From: Pseudoxanthomonas kaohsiungensis
GTDB lineage: Bacteria; Pseudomonadota; Gammaproteobacteria; Xanthomonadales; Xanthomonadaceae
DNA: 64,000 nucleotides
Direction: 5' to 3'
Assembly: GCF_010211765.1 (NCBI RefSeq)
Contig: NZ_PDWO01000014.1
Location: forward strand, 37,542-101,541
The position numbers were made by a program, and so were the translations under genes. Shown piece by piece: positions 1 through 14,307 of the stretch (position 1 is its first letter; each line of letters begins with the position of its first letter). Below the pieces are notes generated by a model. The model ran no database searches and was not told the origin of the DNA. It worked only from the letters and a program-made list of their open reading frames with translations.

Positions 1-265
1 CCGCACCGACGCCGTGGTGCGCCGTGCGCCGGCGTTGCAGGCGCATCCGCTCAATCGCGAGGCGCGCCTGGTGCTCAACCCGGCCGACGCCGCCGCCGCC
101 GGCCTGGCCGACGGAACGGTCGCCAAGGTCAAGGGCGCACACGGCACGGCGACGCTGCCGGTGGCGATGGATGCGGGCGTCGCCGCGGGCGTGGCATGGA
201 TCGAAGGCGGCCACGGCGCCACCGCGCCGCTGGGCGCGGGCCGGGTCGAGGTGGTGAAGGCATGA
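1..265 (+). CDS. nuoG: NADH-quinone oxidoreductase subunit G, C-terminal fragment
   Basis: This is the last 87 or so codons of the large iron-sulfur subunit of complex I, which sits in the peripheral arm and passes electrons along its clusters. The gene starts before the window. What is visible resembles the molybdopterin-dinucleotide-binding-like tail of NuoG: a short beta-rich stretch around [13 protein letters not shown] and the [10 protein letters not shown] segment. No cluster cysteines lie in this part. The stop TGA overlaps the ATG of nuoH as ATGA, so the two are translationally coupled. The identity comes mainly from its place directly before nuoH. Confidence 0.85.
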   Translation, partial: RTDAVVRRAPALQAHPLNREARLVLNPADAAAAGLADGTVAKVKGAHGTATLPVAMDAGVAAGVAWIEGGHGATAPLGAGRVEVVKA

Positions 266-1353
266 ACGAGTTGCTGATTCAGGCGGTTGGCCCGCTGCGC
301 GAATGGTTCCATGCGCTCGGCGAGCTGGGCCCGGCACTGTGGATCGTGCTGAAGATCCTGACCATCGCCATGCCGGTGATCATCGCGGTGGCGTTCTACG
401 TGGTCTGGGAGCGCAAGCTGATCGGCTGGATGCACGTGCGCCACGGGCCGATGTACGTGGGCATGGGCATCTTCCAGGCGTTCGCCGACGTCTTCAAGCT
501 GCTGTTCAAGGAAGTCATCCGGCCGGCGAACGCGCACAGGACGATGTACATCCTGGCGCCGCTGATCGTGCTGGCGCCGGCGTTCGCGGCCTGGGCCGTG
601 GTCCCGCTCGACTACAAGCTGGTGCTGTCCAACGCCAATGCCGGCCTGTTGTACCTGCTGGCGATGACCTCGCTGGGCGTGTACGGCGTGATCATCGCCG
701 GCTGGGCCTCGAACTCGAAGTACGCGTTCCTGGGTGCGATGCGCTCGGCCGCGCAGGTGGTCAGCTACGAGATCGCGATGGGCTTCGCCCTGGTCGGCGT
801 GCTGATCGCCGCCGGCAGCCTGAACCTGACCGACATCGTCATGGCCCAGGCCGGCAACTCGGGCTTCCTGGAATGGTTCTGGCTGCCGCTGCTGCCGCTG
901 TTCGTCGTCTACTGGGTGTCCGGCGTGGCCGAGACCAACCGCGCGCCGTTCGACGTGGTCGAGGGCGAGTCGGAGATCGTGGCCGGCCACATGGTCGAGT
1001 ACTCGGGTTCGGCGTTCGCGCTGTTCTTCCTGGCCGAGTACGCCAACATGATCCTGGTCAGCTTCCTGATCACGATCTTCTTCCTGGGCGGCTGGCTGAG
1101 CCCGGTCCAGGGCTGGGTCACCGGCGACGTGTCGCCGTGGATCGACTGGCTCTGGAAGGGTGGCTGGCCTTGGACCCTGCTGAAGGTGTTCTTCTTCGCC
1201 AGCGCCTACATCTGGTTCCGCGCCAGCTTCCCGCGCTACCGCTACGACCAGATCATGCGGCTGGGCTGGAAGGTCTTCATCCCGATCACGATCGCCTGGA
1301 TCGCGGTCACCGCGCTGCTGGTGTTCTATGGCGTGTTCGAGAAGGGCGCCTGA
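262..1353 (+). CDS. nuoH: NADH-quinone oxidoreductase subunit H
   Basis: This 363-residue membrane subunit of complex I lies at the foot of the quinone channel and links the peripheral arm to the proton-pumping modules. About eight hydrophobic helices are visible. The family signatures [19 protein letters not shown] and the acidic loop [17 protein letters not shown], which helps form the quinone site, are intact. The ATG at 262 was chosen because it overlaps the nuoG stop; an in-frame start 66 bases upstream would add an arginine-rich stretch unlike any NuoH. nuoI follows after three bases. Confidence 0.97.
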   Translation: MNELLIQAVGPLREWFHALGELGPALWIVLKILTIAMPVIIAVAFYVVWERKLIGWMHVRHGPMYVGMGIFQAFADVFKLLFKEVIRPANAHRTMYILAPLIVLAPAFAAWAVVPLDYKLVLSNANAGLLYLLAMTSLGVYGVIIAGWASNSKYAFLGAMRSAAQVVSYEIAMGFALVGVLIAAGSLNLTDIVMAQAGNSGFLEWFWLPLLPLFVVYWVSGVAETNRAPFDVVEGESEIVAGHMVEYSGSAFALFFLAEYANMILVSFLITIFFLGGWLSPVQGWVTGDVSPWIDWLWKGGWPWTLLKVFFFASAYIWFRASFPRYRYDQIMRLGWKVFIPITIAWIAVTALLVFYGVFEKGA

Positions 1354-1356
1354 CCG

Positions 1357-1845
1357 ATGAACAAAGTCGTCCACTACTTCAAGAGCCTGATGCTGCTGGA
1401 GCTGATCCAGGGGCTCGGCCTGACGTTCCGCTACCTCTTCCGTCCCAAGTACACGCTGATGTACCCGATGGAGAAGTTCCCGCAGTCGCCGCGCTTCCGC
1501 GGCCTGCACGCGCTGCGCCGCTACCCGAACGGGGAGGAACGCTGCATCGCCTGCAAGCTGTGCGAGGCGGTGTGCCCGGCGCTGGCCATCACCATCGACT
1601 CGACCAAGCGCGAGGACGGCACCCGCCGCACCACGCGCTACGACATCGACCTGTTCAAGTGCATCTACTGCGGCTTCTGCGAGGAAAGCTGCCCGGTGGA
1701 TTCGATCGTGGAGACGCACGTGCTGGAGTACCACTTCGAGAAGCGCGGCGAGAACATCGTCACCAAGCCGCAGCTGCTGGCCATCGGCGACCGCCTGGAG
1801 GCGGAGATCGCCGAGCGCCGCGCCGCCGACGCCGCCTACCGCTGA
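1357..1845 (+). CDS. nuoI: NADH-quinone oxidoreductase subunit I (2x[4Fe-4S])
   Basis: This 162-residue ferredoxin-like subunit carries clusters N6a and N6b, which bring electrons to the last cluster before quinone. Two CxxCxxCxxxC motifs are complete: Cys63/66/69/73 and Cys102/105/108/112. The N-terminal 35 residues form the amphipathic helix that docks on NuoH. The length is normal for the family. It starts three bases after nuoH and is followed by nuoJ after seven bases. Confidence 0.97.
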   Translation: MNKVVHYFKSLMLLELIQGLGLTFRYLFRPKYTLMYPMEKFPQSPRFRGLHALRRYPNGEERCIACKLCEAVCPALAITIDSTKREDGTRRTTRYDIDLFKCIYCGFCEESCPVDSIVETHVLEYHFEKRGENIVTKPQLLAIGDRLEAEIAERRAADAAYR

Positions 1846-1852
1846 GGCCACG

Positions 1853-2494
1853 ATGGACTGGATCAAGATCGCCTTCTATGCCTTCGCCGCCACCGCGGTC
1901 GTATCCGCCGGCGCCGTGATCAGCGTGCGCAACCCGGTCAACGCGGTGCTGTGCCTGATCCTCACGTTCTTCTCCGTGGCCTGCGTCTGGCTGCTCGTCG
2001 GCGCCGAGTTCCTCGGCGTGGCCCTGATCCTGGTCTACGTCGGCGCGGTGATGGTGCTGTTCCTGTTCGTGGTGATGATGCTGGACATCGACGTTGCGGC
2101 GCTGCGCGAGGGCTGGGTGCGGTTCCTGCCCGTGGGCCTGGTCGTGGCGGTGGTGATGCTGGTGCAGATGCTCAGCCTGATCGGGGTGAAGATGCGCGCC
2201 GCGGCGCCGTTCCCGGACAACGCCGCCTCGGTGGCCGCCGATACGTCCAACACCAAGTGGCTGGCCGAGCACCTGTTCACCGGCTTCATCCTGCCGTTCG
2301 AGTTCGCCGCCGTGATCCTGACCGTGGCGGTGGTGGCGGCGGTCATGCTGACCCTGCGCAAGCGCACCGGCATCAAGACGCAGAACCCGTCCGAGCAGTC
2401 GCGGGTGAAGGCCGGCGACCGGCTGCGCATGGTGTCCATGCCGGCGGAGAAGCCGGCGCCCGCGGCACCGGCCGAAGGGGAGGGCCAGGCATGA
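1853..2494 (+). CDS. nuoJ: NADH-quinone oxidoreductase subunit J
   Basis: This 213-residue membrane subunit of complex I has five predicted helices. The third contains the flexible [20 protein letters not shown] segment typical of NuoJ. After the last helix there is a charged tail of about 45 residues ending in an Ala/Pro/Glu-rich stretch, which probably faces the cytoplasm. The stop overlaps the nuoK start (ATGA), so the two are coupled. Confidence 0.95.
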   Translation: MDWIKIAFYAFAATAVVSAGAVISVRNPVNAVLCLILTFFSVACVWLLVGAEFLGVALILVYVGAVMVLFLFVVMMLDIDVAALREGWVRFLPVGLVVAVVMLVQMLSLIGVKMRAAAPFPDNAASVAADTSNTKWLAEHLFTGFILPFEFAAVILTVAVVAAVMLTLRKRTGIKTQNPSEQSRVKAGDRLRMVSMPAEKPAPAAPAEGEGQA

Positions 2495-2796
2495 TCACGC
2501 TCGGACACCTGCTCGCGCTGGGCGCGGTGCTGTTCTGCATCAGCATGGCCGGCATCTTCCTCAACCGGAAGAACGTCATCGTCCTGCTGATGTCGATCGA
2601 ACTGATGCTGCTGTCGGTCAACATCAACTTCATCGCGTTCTCGCGCGAGCTTGGGGATGCGGCAGGGCAGATCTTCGTCTTCTTCATCCTGACGGTGGCC
2701 GCGGCCGAAGCGGCGATCGGCCTGGCGATCCTGGTCGCGTTGTTCCGGACCCGGGGCACGATCAACGTCGGCGAGGTGGACACGCTCAAGGGCTGA
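2491..2796 (+). CDS. nuoK: NADH-quinone oxidoreductase subunit K
   Basis: This 101-residue, three-helix membrane subunit is related to the MrpC antiporter subunit. The two intramembrane glutamates needed for proton transfer are present, in the [13 protein letters not shown] helix and in the [12 protein letters not shown] helix. The ATG at 2491 is fixed by its overlap with the nuoJ stop and by the [16 protein letters not shown]-terminus. A 232-base gap separates it from nuoL, unusually long for this operon. Confidence 0.96.
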   Translation: MITLGHLLALGAVLFCISMAGIFLNRKNVIVLLMSIELMLLSVNINFIAFSRELGDAAGQIFVFFILTVAAAEAAIGLAILVALFRTRGTINVGEVDTLKG

Positions 2797-2827
2797 GCGG
2801 ACCGAGCCATCGGTTCGATCCGCCCAG

Positions 2828-2851
2828 CGCCCGGCCACGGATGGCCGGGCG
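2828..2851 (+). other. Hairpin in the nuoK-nuoL gap
   Basis: The 232 bases between nuoK and nuoL hold no credible gene. They contain a 10-bp stem (CGCCCGGCCA paired with TGGCCGGGCG) closed by the tetraloop CGGA. No run of T follows, so it is more likely a processing or mRNA-stability hairpin than a terminator. It could tune the amount of nuoLMN relative to the upstream subunits. Confidence 0.5.
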
Positions 2852-3028
2852 GGGTTCTCCGGGACCCGCGCGGTACCGCCAGGAACGGCGGGGAACACCA
2901 ATGATCGCGCAACGCTTCGGCCTTCGAGGCGATGCGGCTGGCGATAGTAGGGAATTGCGGCATGCGCAGGCGAGGGCCCCGGGCCCGCGTCCGCACCGAC
3001 AGGCACGTACTGGATTAGACGGCACACC

Positions 3029-5194
<2,166 letters not shown>

Positions 5195-5213
5195 CCGTAC
5201 GGAAGAACGAGAC

Positions 5214-6725
5214 GTGGCGAACACGCATCTGCTTAGTGTCCTGATCTGGCTGCCGGTGATCGGCGGCGCGCTGATCCTCGCCCTGGGCGAAACCCGGGCG
5301 GCGGCCGCGCGCTGGGCCTCGCTGGCCGTGGCGGTGGCCACGCTGCTGGCCAGCCTGCGGCTGCTGACCGGCTTCGACTACGCCGACCCTGGCATGCAGT
5401 TCGTCGAGCGGCACGCCTGGATCCCGTCCTACGGCATCCACTACAACCTCGGCGTGGACGGCATCGCGGTCGCGCTGATCCTGCTGACCACCCTCGTCGG
5501 CGTGCTGGCCCTGGTCGGCGCCTGGGGCGTGGTCAACAAGCGCGTGCACCAGTACGTGGCCTCGTTCCTGATCCTGCAGGGCGTGACGGTGGGTATCTTC
5601 GCCGCCACCGACGCGATCCTGTTCTACGTGTTCTTCGAGGCCATGCTGATCCCGATGTTCCTGATCATCGGCGTCTGGGGCGGGCCGCGGCGCATCTATG
5701 CGGCGCTGAAGTTCTTCCTGTACACCTTCCTCGGCTCGGTGCTGATGCTGGTGGCCCTGGTCTACCTGTACCTGAAGGGCGGCAGCTTCCAGCTGGCCGA
5801 CCTGTACGCGCTGCCGCTGACGGCCCGCGAGCAGACTTGGATCTTCTTCGCCTTCATGATCGCCTTCGCGGTCAAGGTGCCGATGTTCCCGGTCCACACG
5901 TGGTTGCCGGACGCCCACGTCGAGGCGCCGACCGCCGGTTCGGTGATCCTGGCGGCGATCGCGCTGAAGATCGGCGGCTACGGCTTCCTGCGCTTCAACC
6001 TGCCGATCACCCCGGATGCCGGCCACGAGTACGCCTGGCTGGTGATCACGCTGTCGCTGATCGCGGTGGTCTACGTCGGCCTGGTCGCGCTGGTACAGGA
6101 CGACATGAAGAAGCTCGTCGCGTACTCGTCGGTCGCGCACATGGGTTTCGTCACCCTCGGCACGTTCATCGTCTTCACCCTGGTGCGCGACTTCGGCTCG
6201 CTCGACGCCGCCCGCCTTGGCCTGCAGGGCGCGATGGTGCAGATGGTCTCGCACGGTTTCGTCTCGGGCGCGATGTTCACCTGCATTGGCGTCCTCTACG
6301 ACCGCATGCACACGCGCCGGATCGCCGACTACGGCGGCGTGGCCAACGTGATGCCGTGGTTTGCCGCCTTCTCGATGCTGTTCTTCATGGCCAATGCCGG
6401 CCTGCCGGGCACCAGCGGCTTCGTCGGCGAGTTCATGGTCATCATGGCCAGCTTCCAGAAGCATCCGATGGTCGCGTTCCTGGCCGCCACCACGCTCGTG
6501 ATCACCGCCGCGTACACGCTGTGGCTGTACAAGCGCGTGTTCTTCGGCGAGGTCGGCAACGCGCACGTGGCCGAGATGAAGGACATCAACGGCCGCGAGG
6601 CGCTGGTGCTGGGGGTGTTCGCCGCCGGTACCCTGCTGCTCGGCGTGTGGCCCAAGCCGCTGACCGACCTGATGGAGCCGTCGATCGCGCAACTGGCGAT
6701 CCAGATCGCCACCAGCAAGCTGTAA
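5214..6725 (+). CDS. nuoM: NADH-quinone oxidoreductase subunit M
   Basis: This 503-residue antiporter-like proton-pumping subunit has about 14 helices. Conserved segments include FAVKVPMFPVHTWLPDAHVE (lysine helix) and KKLVAYSSVAHMGFVTLG. I place the start at the GTG at 5214, preceded by the purine-rich GGAAGAACGAG. An upstream in-frame ATG at 5157 lies inside nuoL and would add a polar segment not found in the family. nuoN follows after 13 bases. Confidence 0.95.
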   Translation: MANTHLLSVLIWLPVIGGALILALGETRAAAARWASLAVAVATLLASLRLLTGFDYADPGMQFVERHAWIPSYGIHYNLGVDGIAVALILLTTLVGVLALVGAWGVVNKRVHQYVASFLILQGVTVGIFAATDAILFYVFFEAMLIPMFLIIGVWGGPRRIYAALKFFLYTFLGSVLMLVALVYLYLKGGSFQLADLYALPLTAREQTWIFFAFMIAFAVKVPMFPVHTWLPDAHVEAPTAGSVILAAIALKIGGYGFLRFNLPITPDAGHEYAWLVITLSLIAVVYVGLVALVQDDMKKLVAYSSVAHMGFVTLGTFIVFTLVRDFGSLDAARLGLQGAMVQMVSHGFVSGAMFTCIGVLYDRMHTRRIADYGGVANVMPWFAAFSMLFFMANAGLPGTSGFVGEFMVIMASFQKHPMVAFLAATTLVITAAYTLWLYKRVFFGEVGNAHVAEMKDINGREALVLGVFAAGTLLLGVWPKPLTDLMEPSIAQLAIQIATSKL

Positions 6726-6738
6726 GGATTCCCAGAAG

Positions 6739-8187
6739 ATGATCACGTCTCCCTCGATGCCGACCGCCGCCGAGCTGCTGCCGCTGCTGCCGGAACTGGT
6801 GCTGATCGGTGGCGCCTTCGCGCTGCTGATCGTGGACCTGTTCATCGACGCCCGGCACAAGGTCTGGACCCACTTCCTGTCGGTGCTGGTGCTGGTCGTG
6901 GTGCTGGCGATGCTGGCGACCGGCCAGGGCGGGCAGGGCACGGTGATGAACGGCATGTTCGTGCGCGATACCGCCGCCGACGTGATGAAGCTGGCGATCG
7001 TGCTGATGAGCGGGCTGACCCTCGTCTACGGCTGGAGCTACCTGCGCGAGCGCGAGCTGTACAAGGGCGAGGTGCCCGTGCTGGTGCTGTTCGCCACCGC
7101 CGGCATGATGATGCTCGTCTCGGCCGGCAGCCTGGTCATGGTCTACCTGGGCCTGGAGCTGCTGGCCCTGTGTTCCTACGCGCTGGTGGCGGCCGATCGC
7201 GACAACGGCAAGGCGACCGAGGCGGCGATGAAGTACATCGTCCTGGGCTCGCTGGCCTCGGGCCTGCTGCTGTACGGCATGTCGCTCGTCTACGGCGCCA
7301 CCGGCACGCTGCAGCTGGATGCGATCAACGCCGCCATCGCCGGCTCGGACGAGCGCACGCTGCTGCTGACCGGCACGGTGTTCATGGTCGCCGGCGTGGC
7401 CTTCAAGCTCGGCGCCGCGCCGTTCCACATGTGGCTGCCGGACGTGTACCAGGGCGCCACCGCGCCGGTCGCGCTGTTCGTCAGCTCCGCCCCGAAGCTG
7501 GCTGCGTTCGGCATGGCCTGGCGGCTGCTGGAGGCCGGCATGGGCCCGCTGGCCGATGAATGGAAGTGGCTGCTGGCGGGCCTGGCCGCGGTCTCGCTGG
7601 TGGTCGGCAACCTGATGGCCGTGGCCCAGAGCAACCTCAAGCGCATGCTCGCGTACTCGACCGTCTCCCACATCGGCTTCCTGCTGATGGGCCTGGCCAG
7701 CGGCGACGAGCGCGGCTACGCGGCGGCGCTGTTCTATGCCATCGCCTACGCGCTGATGTCGGCGGCGTCCTTCGGCGCGATCATCGCGCTGTCGCGGCAG
7801 GGCTTCGAGGCCGAGAACATCGACGACTTCAAGGGCCTGAACGCGCGCAACCCGTGGATGGCCGGACTGGTGCTGTGCATCATGGCCTCGCTGGCCGGCG
7901 TGCCTCCGTTCCTCGGCTTCTGGACCAAGCTGGCCGTGCTGGGCGCGGCGGTGCAGGGCGGGATGCTGTGGCTGGCGCTGCTGGGCGTGATCTGTGCGGT
8001 GATCGGCGCCTTCTACTACCTGCGCGTCATCAAGGTGATGTACTTCGACGAGCCGGTCGGCGCGCCGCTGCCGGGGCACAACGATCGCGTGCTGGGCATC
8101 GTGCTGGGCGTGAACTCGCTGGCCCTGCTGGTGCTGCCGCTGGGCCTCAACCCGATCCTGGAGTGGTGCCAGCGCGCTTTCATGTGA
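6739..8187 (+). CDS. nuoN: NADH-quinone oxidoreductase subunit N
   Basis: This 482-residue antiporter-like subunit is the proton pump nearest NuoK and the last gene of the nuo operon. The lysine helix is seen in [20 protein letters not shown], and the second signature in [19 protein letters not shown]. Length and hydrophobic profile fit the family. An intrinsic terminator begins 26 bases after the stop, which closes the operon. Confidence 0.96.
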   Translation: MITSPSMPTAAELLPLLPELVLIGGAFALLIVDLFIDARHKVWTHFLSVLVLVVVLAMLATGQGGQGTVMNGMFVRDTAADVMKLAIVLMSGLTLVYGWSYLRERELYKGEVPVLVLFATAGMMMLVSAGSLVMVYLGLELLALCSYALVAADRDNGKATEAAMKYIVLGSLASGLLLYGMSLVYGATGTLQLDAINAAIAGSDERTLLLTGTVFMVAGVAFKLGAAPFHMWLPDVYQGATAPVALFVSSAPKLAAFGMAWRLLEAGMGPLADEWKWLLAGLAAVSLVVGNLMAVAQSNLKRMLAYSTVSHIGFLLMGLASGDERGYAAALFYAIAYALMSAASFGAIIALSRQGFEAENIDDFKGLNARNPWMAGLVLCIMASLAGVPPFLGFWTKLAVLGAAVQGGMLWLALLGVICAVIGAFYYLRVIKVMYFDEPVGAPLPGHNDRVLGIVLGVNSLALLVLPLGLNPILEWCQRAFM

Positions 8188-8213
8188 TCCGCCGCCGCCA
8201 TCAGGTCTCCAAG

Positions 8214-8248
8214 AGAACCCCCGGCTTCTTGCCGGGGGTTCTGCTTTG
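8214..8248 (+). terminator. Terminator of the nuo operon
   Basis: A perfect 12-bp stem (AGAACCCCCGGC with GCCGGGGGTTCT) has the loop TTCTT and is followed by GCTTTG. The U-tract is short, but the position directly after the last nuo gene supports termination. The roughly 200 bases from here to the tRNA promoter show no gene. Confidence 0.85.
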
Positions 8249-8448
8249 TCGGGAAGCCGGACAGGTGCGCCGGATCCGGGAGGGGCTGCCGAATTCCGTG
8301 GTTGCTGCTTCCCGGCGGGGGCACGCCAGCCATGGCCTGCTCGCCATGGCACCCGGCGCACGGCATCCCAGGCCAAGGCGGATGCCTTCAGACCTGCAGC
8401 CGGCGAACCCTCCAGGTCCACGGTTCAGGCGGCAGACGCTCCCGAGGC

Positions 8449-8477
8449 TTGCAATAGGTCCGGCCAATCGTCATAAT
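8449..8477 (+). promoter_or_regulatory. Sigma-70 promoter of the initiator tRNA
   Basis: The elements are TTGCAA, a 17-base spacer and CATAAT. The -10 ends 11 bases before the first base of the tRNA, leaving a precursor leader of only about five bases. The near-consensus match and the geometry make this a confident promoter call. It probably also feeds the downstream rimP-nusA-infB genes by read-through. Confidence 0.8.
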
Positions 8478-8488
8478 CCCGCCTCTGC

Positions 8489-8565
8489 TGCGGGGTGGAG
8501 CAGTCTGGCAGCTCGTCGGGCTCATAACCCGAAGGTCGCAGGTTCAAATCCTGCCCCCGCTACCA
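8489..8565 (+). tRNA. metY: Initiator tRNA-fMet (CAU)
   Basis: This is a 77-base tRNA with encoded CCA. Initiator hallmarks are visible: three consecutive G-C pairs in the anticodon stem (TCGGG / CCCGA), the CAU anticodon in the loop CTCATAA, and no Watson-Crick pair at 1-72. Here position 1 is T and position 72 is T, rather than the C-A of E. coli. The D-arm and T-arm (GCAGG TTCAAAT CCTGC) are canonical. In E. coli the metY gene also precedes rimP-nusA-infB, and the same order is kept here. Confidence 0.95.
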
Positions 8566-8577
8566 TGTTTCGTGGTT

Positions 8578-8730
8578 CCGTTTTCCCGGTGTTTCCACGG
8601 GAAAACGGCGGCCACAAAGCCTGGGCTTGCAACGGCGCATGTTCCCGCCGTTGCGCCGATTCCAGCATCATCGGATGGGAAGCCCAGGCGGGCCTCCCGT
8701 CGGACAAGGGGCCCGGTCGGGCCCTTTGTC
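8578..8730 (+). other. Two hairpins between tRNA and rimP
   Basis: The first hairpin (8578-8608) pairs CCGTTTTCCC with GGGAAAACGG and continues with GTG/CAC across one bulged G. The second (8703-8730) pairs GACAAGGGGCCC with GGGCCCTTTGTC around GGTC, with one G-U pair. Neither has a convincing U-tract. They probably serve 3' processing of the tRNA or partial attenuation between the tRNA and the mRNA part of the operon. Confidence 0.5.
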
Positions 8731-8789
8731 GTTTCCGGGGTCCGGACGTCGTCCAAGCTTCCGTTTTCCGCGTTCGAGAAGCCGCCGCA

Positions 8790-9395
8790 ATGAGCGACAA
8801 GCACAGCGAAATCACCGAGCTGCTGGGTCCGACCGTCGAGTCGCTGGGCCTGGAGCTGCTTGGCATCGAATACCTGCCGGCGCCCGGCGGCGCGACCCTG
8901 CGCCTGTATATCGACGTGCCCGCTGACGCCGGCGAGGCCGCCCGCACGGTCACCATCGAGGACTGCGAGGCGGTCAGCCGCGAGGTGTCGGCGCAGCTGG
9001 ACGTGGCCGATCCGATCTCCGGCAACTACACCCTCGAGGTGTCCTCGCCCGGCCTGGACCGGCCGCTGTTCACGCCAGCGCATTTCTCCCGTTTCCTGGG
9101 CGAGCAGGCCAAGGTGTCGCTGAAGCTGCCGCAGGACGGCCGCCGCCGGCTGCAGGGCAGGATCCTGCGGGTCGAGGCCGGCACGGTGGTGTTCGGGCTG
9201 GATGGCGCGGAGTTCGCGGTGGCCGCCGAGAACATCGACAAGGCGCGCCTGGTCCCGGACTGGGCCGCGCTCGGCCTGGCGCCGAACAAGTATTCGCCCT
9301 CGAACAAGGGCAAGCCTGCGCCGAAGACCGGCAACGGCAGCACTGGCAAGCAATCCTCCAACAAGCCGGCGGCCGGAAAGCCGCACGCGGGGTAA
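8790..9395 (+). CDS. rimP: Ribosome maturation factor RimP
   Basis: This 201-residue protein is needed for maturation of the 30S subunit, binding near S19/S12. The N-terminal alpha/beta domain ([11 protein letters not shown], then LRLYIDVP) and the C-terminal SH3-like domain ([12 protein letters not shown]) are clear. A polar tail of about 35 residues rich in Lys, Gly, Asn and Ser follows, which makes it longer than the E. coli protein. The ATG at 8790 was chosen from the family N-terminus. nusA begins six bases downstream. Confidence 0.94.
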   Translation: MSDKHSEITELLGPTVESLGLELLGIEYLPAPGGATLRLYIDVPADAGEAARTVTIEDCEAVSREVSAQLDVADPISGNYTLEVSSPGLDRPLFTPAHFSRFLGEQAKVSLKLPQDGRRRLQGRILRVEAGTVVFGLDGAEFAVAAENIDKARLVPDWAALGLAPNKYSPSNKGKPAPKTGNGSTGKQSSNKPAAGKPHAG

Positions 9396-9401
9396 ATCGA
9401 G

Positions 9402-10913
9402 ATGAGCAAGGAACTTCTTCTGGTAGTGGACGCGGTCGCCAACGAAAAGGGCGTGCCGCGCGATGTGATCTTCGACGCGCTCGAGGCCGCGCTGGCCTCG
9501 GCGGCCAAGAAGCGCTACGTCGACCAGGACGTGGTCACCCGCGTGGCGATCGACCGCAAGGACGGCAGCTACGAGACCTTCCGCCGCTGGGAAGTGGTGG
9601 CCGATGACGTGGTCATGGAGTCCCCGGACCGCCAGATCCGGCTGATGGACGCGGTCGACGAGGCCGACGGCGTCGAGGTCGGCGACTGGATCGAGGAGCA
9701 GATCGAGAACCCGGAGTTCGGGCGCATCGCCGCGCAGGCGGCCAAGCAGGTGATCGTGCAGCGCGTCCGCGAGGCCGAGCGCCAGCAGGTGGTCGATGCC
9801 TGGAAGGACCGCGTCGGCGAGCTGGTCACCGGCGTGGTCAAGCGCGCCGAGCGCGGCAACATCTATGTCGACCTGGGCGGCAATGCCGAGGCCTTCATCC
9901 CCAAGGACAAGGGCATTCCGCGCGACGTGCTGCGCACCGGCGACCGCGTGCGCGGCTACCTGTTCGAGGTCCGCAGCGAACCGCGCGGCCCGCAGCTGTT
10001 CATCAGCCGCGGCGCGCCGGAGTTCATGATCGAACTGTTCAAGCTCGAGGTGCCGGAAGTCGGCCAGGGCCTGGTCGAGATCAAGGCCTGCGCCCGCGAT
10101 CCGGGCGACCGCGCCAAGATCGCCGTGGTCGCGCACGACAACCGCACCGACCCGATCGGCGCGTGCATCGGCATGCGCGGCTCGCGCGTGCAGGCGGTGA
10201 GCAACGAGCTCAACGGCGAGCGCGTGGACATCGTGCTGTGGAACGACAACCCGGCCAACTTCGTCATCAACGCGATGGCGCCGGCCGAGGTGCAGTCGAT
10301 CATCGTCGACGAGGAGAAGCACTCGATGGACCTGGCCGTGGCCGAGGACCGCCTGGCCCAGGCGATCGGCAAGGGCGGCCAGAACGTGCGCCTGGCCAGC
10401 CGCCTGACCGGCTGGCAGCTCAATGTCATGACCCAGGACCAGGTCGCGGCCAAGTCGGAGGCCGAGCAGGCCGTGGCCCGCCAGCTGTTCATGGACAAGC
10501 TGGAAGTCGACGAGGAGATCGCCGGGATCCTGGTCGCCGAGGGCTTCAACACGGTCGAGGAGATCGCCTACGTCCCGGTCGGCGAGCTGCTGGCGGTCGA
10601 GGGCTTCGACGAGGACATCGTCGAGGAGCTGCGCTCGCGCGCCCGCGACGCCCTGCTCAACGAGGCGCTGGCGGTGGAGGAGGAGCTGGACGAGCACCAG
10701 CCGGCCGAGGACCTGCTGGCGCTGGAAGGCATGGACGAGGAAACCGCCTTCGCCCTGGCCTCGCACGGGGTGCGCACCAGCGAGGACCTGTCCGACCTGG
10801 CCGCCGACGAAGTGGTGGAGTTCGGCATCGAAGGCCTGGACGAGGCCCGCGCCGCGGCGCTGATCCTGGCTGCCCGCGCCGAGGAGATCGCCCGCCTGGA
10901 GCGTGGCGCATGA
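9402..10913 (+). CDS. nusA: Transcription termination/antitermination factor NusA
   Basis: This 503-residue protein binds RNA polymerase and influences pausing, termination and rRNA antitermination. Domains in order are: the N-terminal polymerase-binding domain (about 1-125), an S1 domain (about 135-200), two KH domains (with IGMRGSRVQAVSNEL and AIGKGGQNVRLASRLTG), and two acidic helix-hairpin-helix repeats at the C-terminus, as in E. coli. The spacing to rimP suggests co-transcription. infB follows after 162 bases. Confidence 0.97.
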   Translation: MSKELLLVVDAVANEKGVPRDVIFDALEAALASAAKKRYVDQDVVTRVAIDRKDGSYETFRRWEVVADDVVMESPDRQIRLMDAVDEADGVEVGDWIEEQIENPEFGRIAAQAAKQVIVQRVREAERQQVVDAWKDRVGELVTGVVKRAERGNIYVDLGGNAEAFIPKDKGIPRDVLRTGDRVRGYLFEVRSEPRGPQLFISRGAPEFMIELFKLEVPEVGQGLVEIKACARDPGDRAKIAVVAHDNRTDPIGACIGMRGSRVQAVSNELNGERVDIVLWNDNPANFVINAMAPAEVQSIIVDEEKHSMDLAVAEDRLAQAIGKGGQNVRLASRLTGWQLNVMTQDQVAAKSEAEQAVARQLFMDKLEVDEEIAGILVAEGFNTVEEIAYVPVGELLAVEGFDEDIVEELRSRARDALLNEALAVEEELDEHQPAEDLLALEGMDEETAFALASHGVRTSEDLSDLAADEVVEFGIEGLDEARAAALILAARAEEIARLERGA

Positions 10914-11075
10914 GCGCCCCGGCCCGCCTGGAGCGGGGCCGGTGAACGCCCCGGCCGCCCCCACGGAGTACGGCGAATGAGCCGGCGATGAACACCGCCC
11001 TGCAACCGCAAGGGCTTAGAATCCGCGTTTCCCTTGCTCTGCGCGAGGGGGCGCCAAACAGAGCATAGGATCCGA

Positions 11076-13703
<2,628 letters not shown>

Positions 13704-13706
13704 GCC

Positions 13707-13773
13707 GCGCATCGGCCGGCACGGGCCGGCCGATGCGCGAGGAACGGGACGGCCCACGCGGCCGTCCCGTCGT
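13707..13773 (+). terminator. Tandem hairpins after infB
   Basis: Two strong stems lie in the infB-rbfA gap. 13707-13738 is a perfect 14-bp stem around ACGG. 13744-13770 is an 11-bp stem (ACGGGACGGCC with GGCCGTCCCGT) followed by CGTTTCG. The lack of a true U-tract suggests partial termination or mRNA end protection rather than a full stop, since rbfA has no obvious promoter of its own. Confidence 0.55.
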
Positions 13774-13850
13774 TTCGGGCCCTGCCGCCGTGCCGGGCTG
13801 CTACCGTTGTCTGCACCGGCACGGACCACGCGCCGGCGAGGAGTAGAGCC

Positions 13851-14213
13851 ATGCCCACCAAGTCCTTCCACCGTACCGACCGGGTGTCGGCGCAGCTGCG
13901 CCGCGAACTGGGCACGCTGATCCACGAGGCCGTGCGCGAGCATGGGCTGCCCTCGGTGAGCGTCTCCGACGTCGAGGTCACACGCGACCTGGCCCATGCC
14001 AAGGTGTTCGTCACGGCGCTGCTGCCCGACCGTTCGGCCGAGGCGGTCAAGGCGCTGAAGGAACTGGGCAGGGAACTGCGCATGGAGCTCGCCCGGCGGG
14101 TCAAGTTGCGCCACGTGCCCGAATTGCATTTCCACTACGACGACTCGGTCGACCGCGGCGAGCGCATCGAGGCGCTGCTGAAGGAAAATCCGCCGATCGA
14201 CCCCGAGTCGTAG
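13851..14213 (+). CDS. rbfA: Ribosome-binding factor A
   Basis: This 120-residue KH-fold cold-shock factor helps 16S rRNA 5'-end maturation. The N-terminal [19 protein letters not shown] and the core [20 protein letters not shown] are typical, and the C-terminus ends in the usual acidic stretch. GAGGAG eight bases before the ATG supports the start. It sits between infB and truB as in most gammaproteobacteria. Confidence 0.95.
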   Translation: MPTKSFHRTDRVSAQLRRELGTLIHEAVREHGLPSVSVSDVEVTRDLAHAKVFVTALLPDRSAEAVKALKELGRELRMELARRVKLRHVPELHFHYDDSVDRGERIEALLKENPPIDPES

Positions 14214-14307
14214 GCCTGCGCCCGCTCCGGCTGCCCTGGCGCCGCCATCCCCTCCGCCGGCGGCGCGGCGCGATCGCGCCGCTGCGGCGGGCCGCACAGG
14301 TCGTGCC

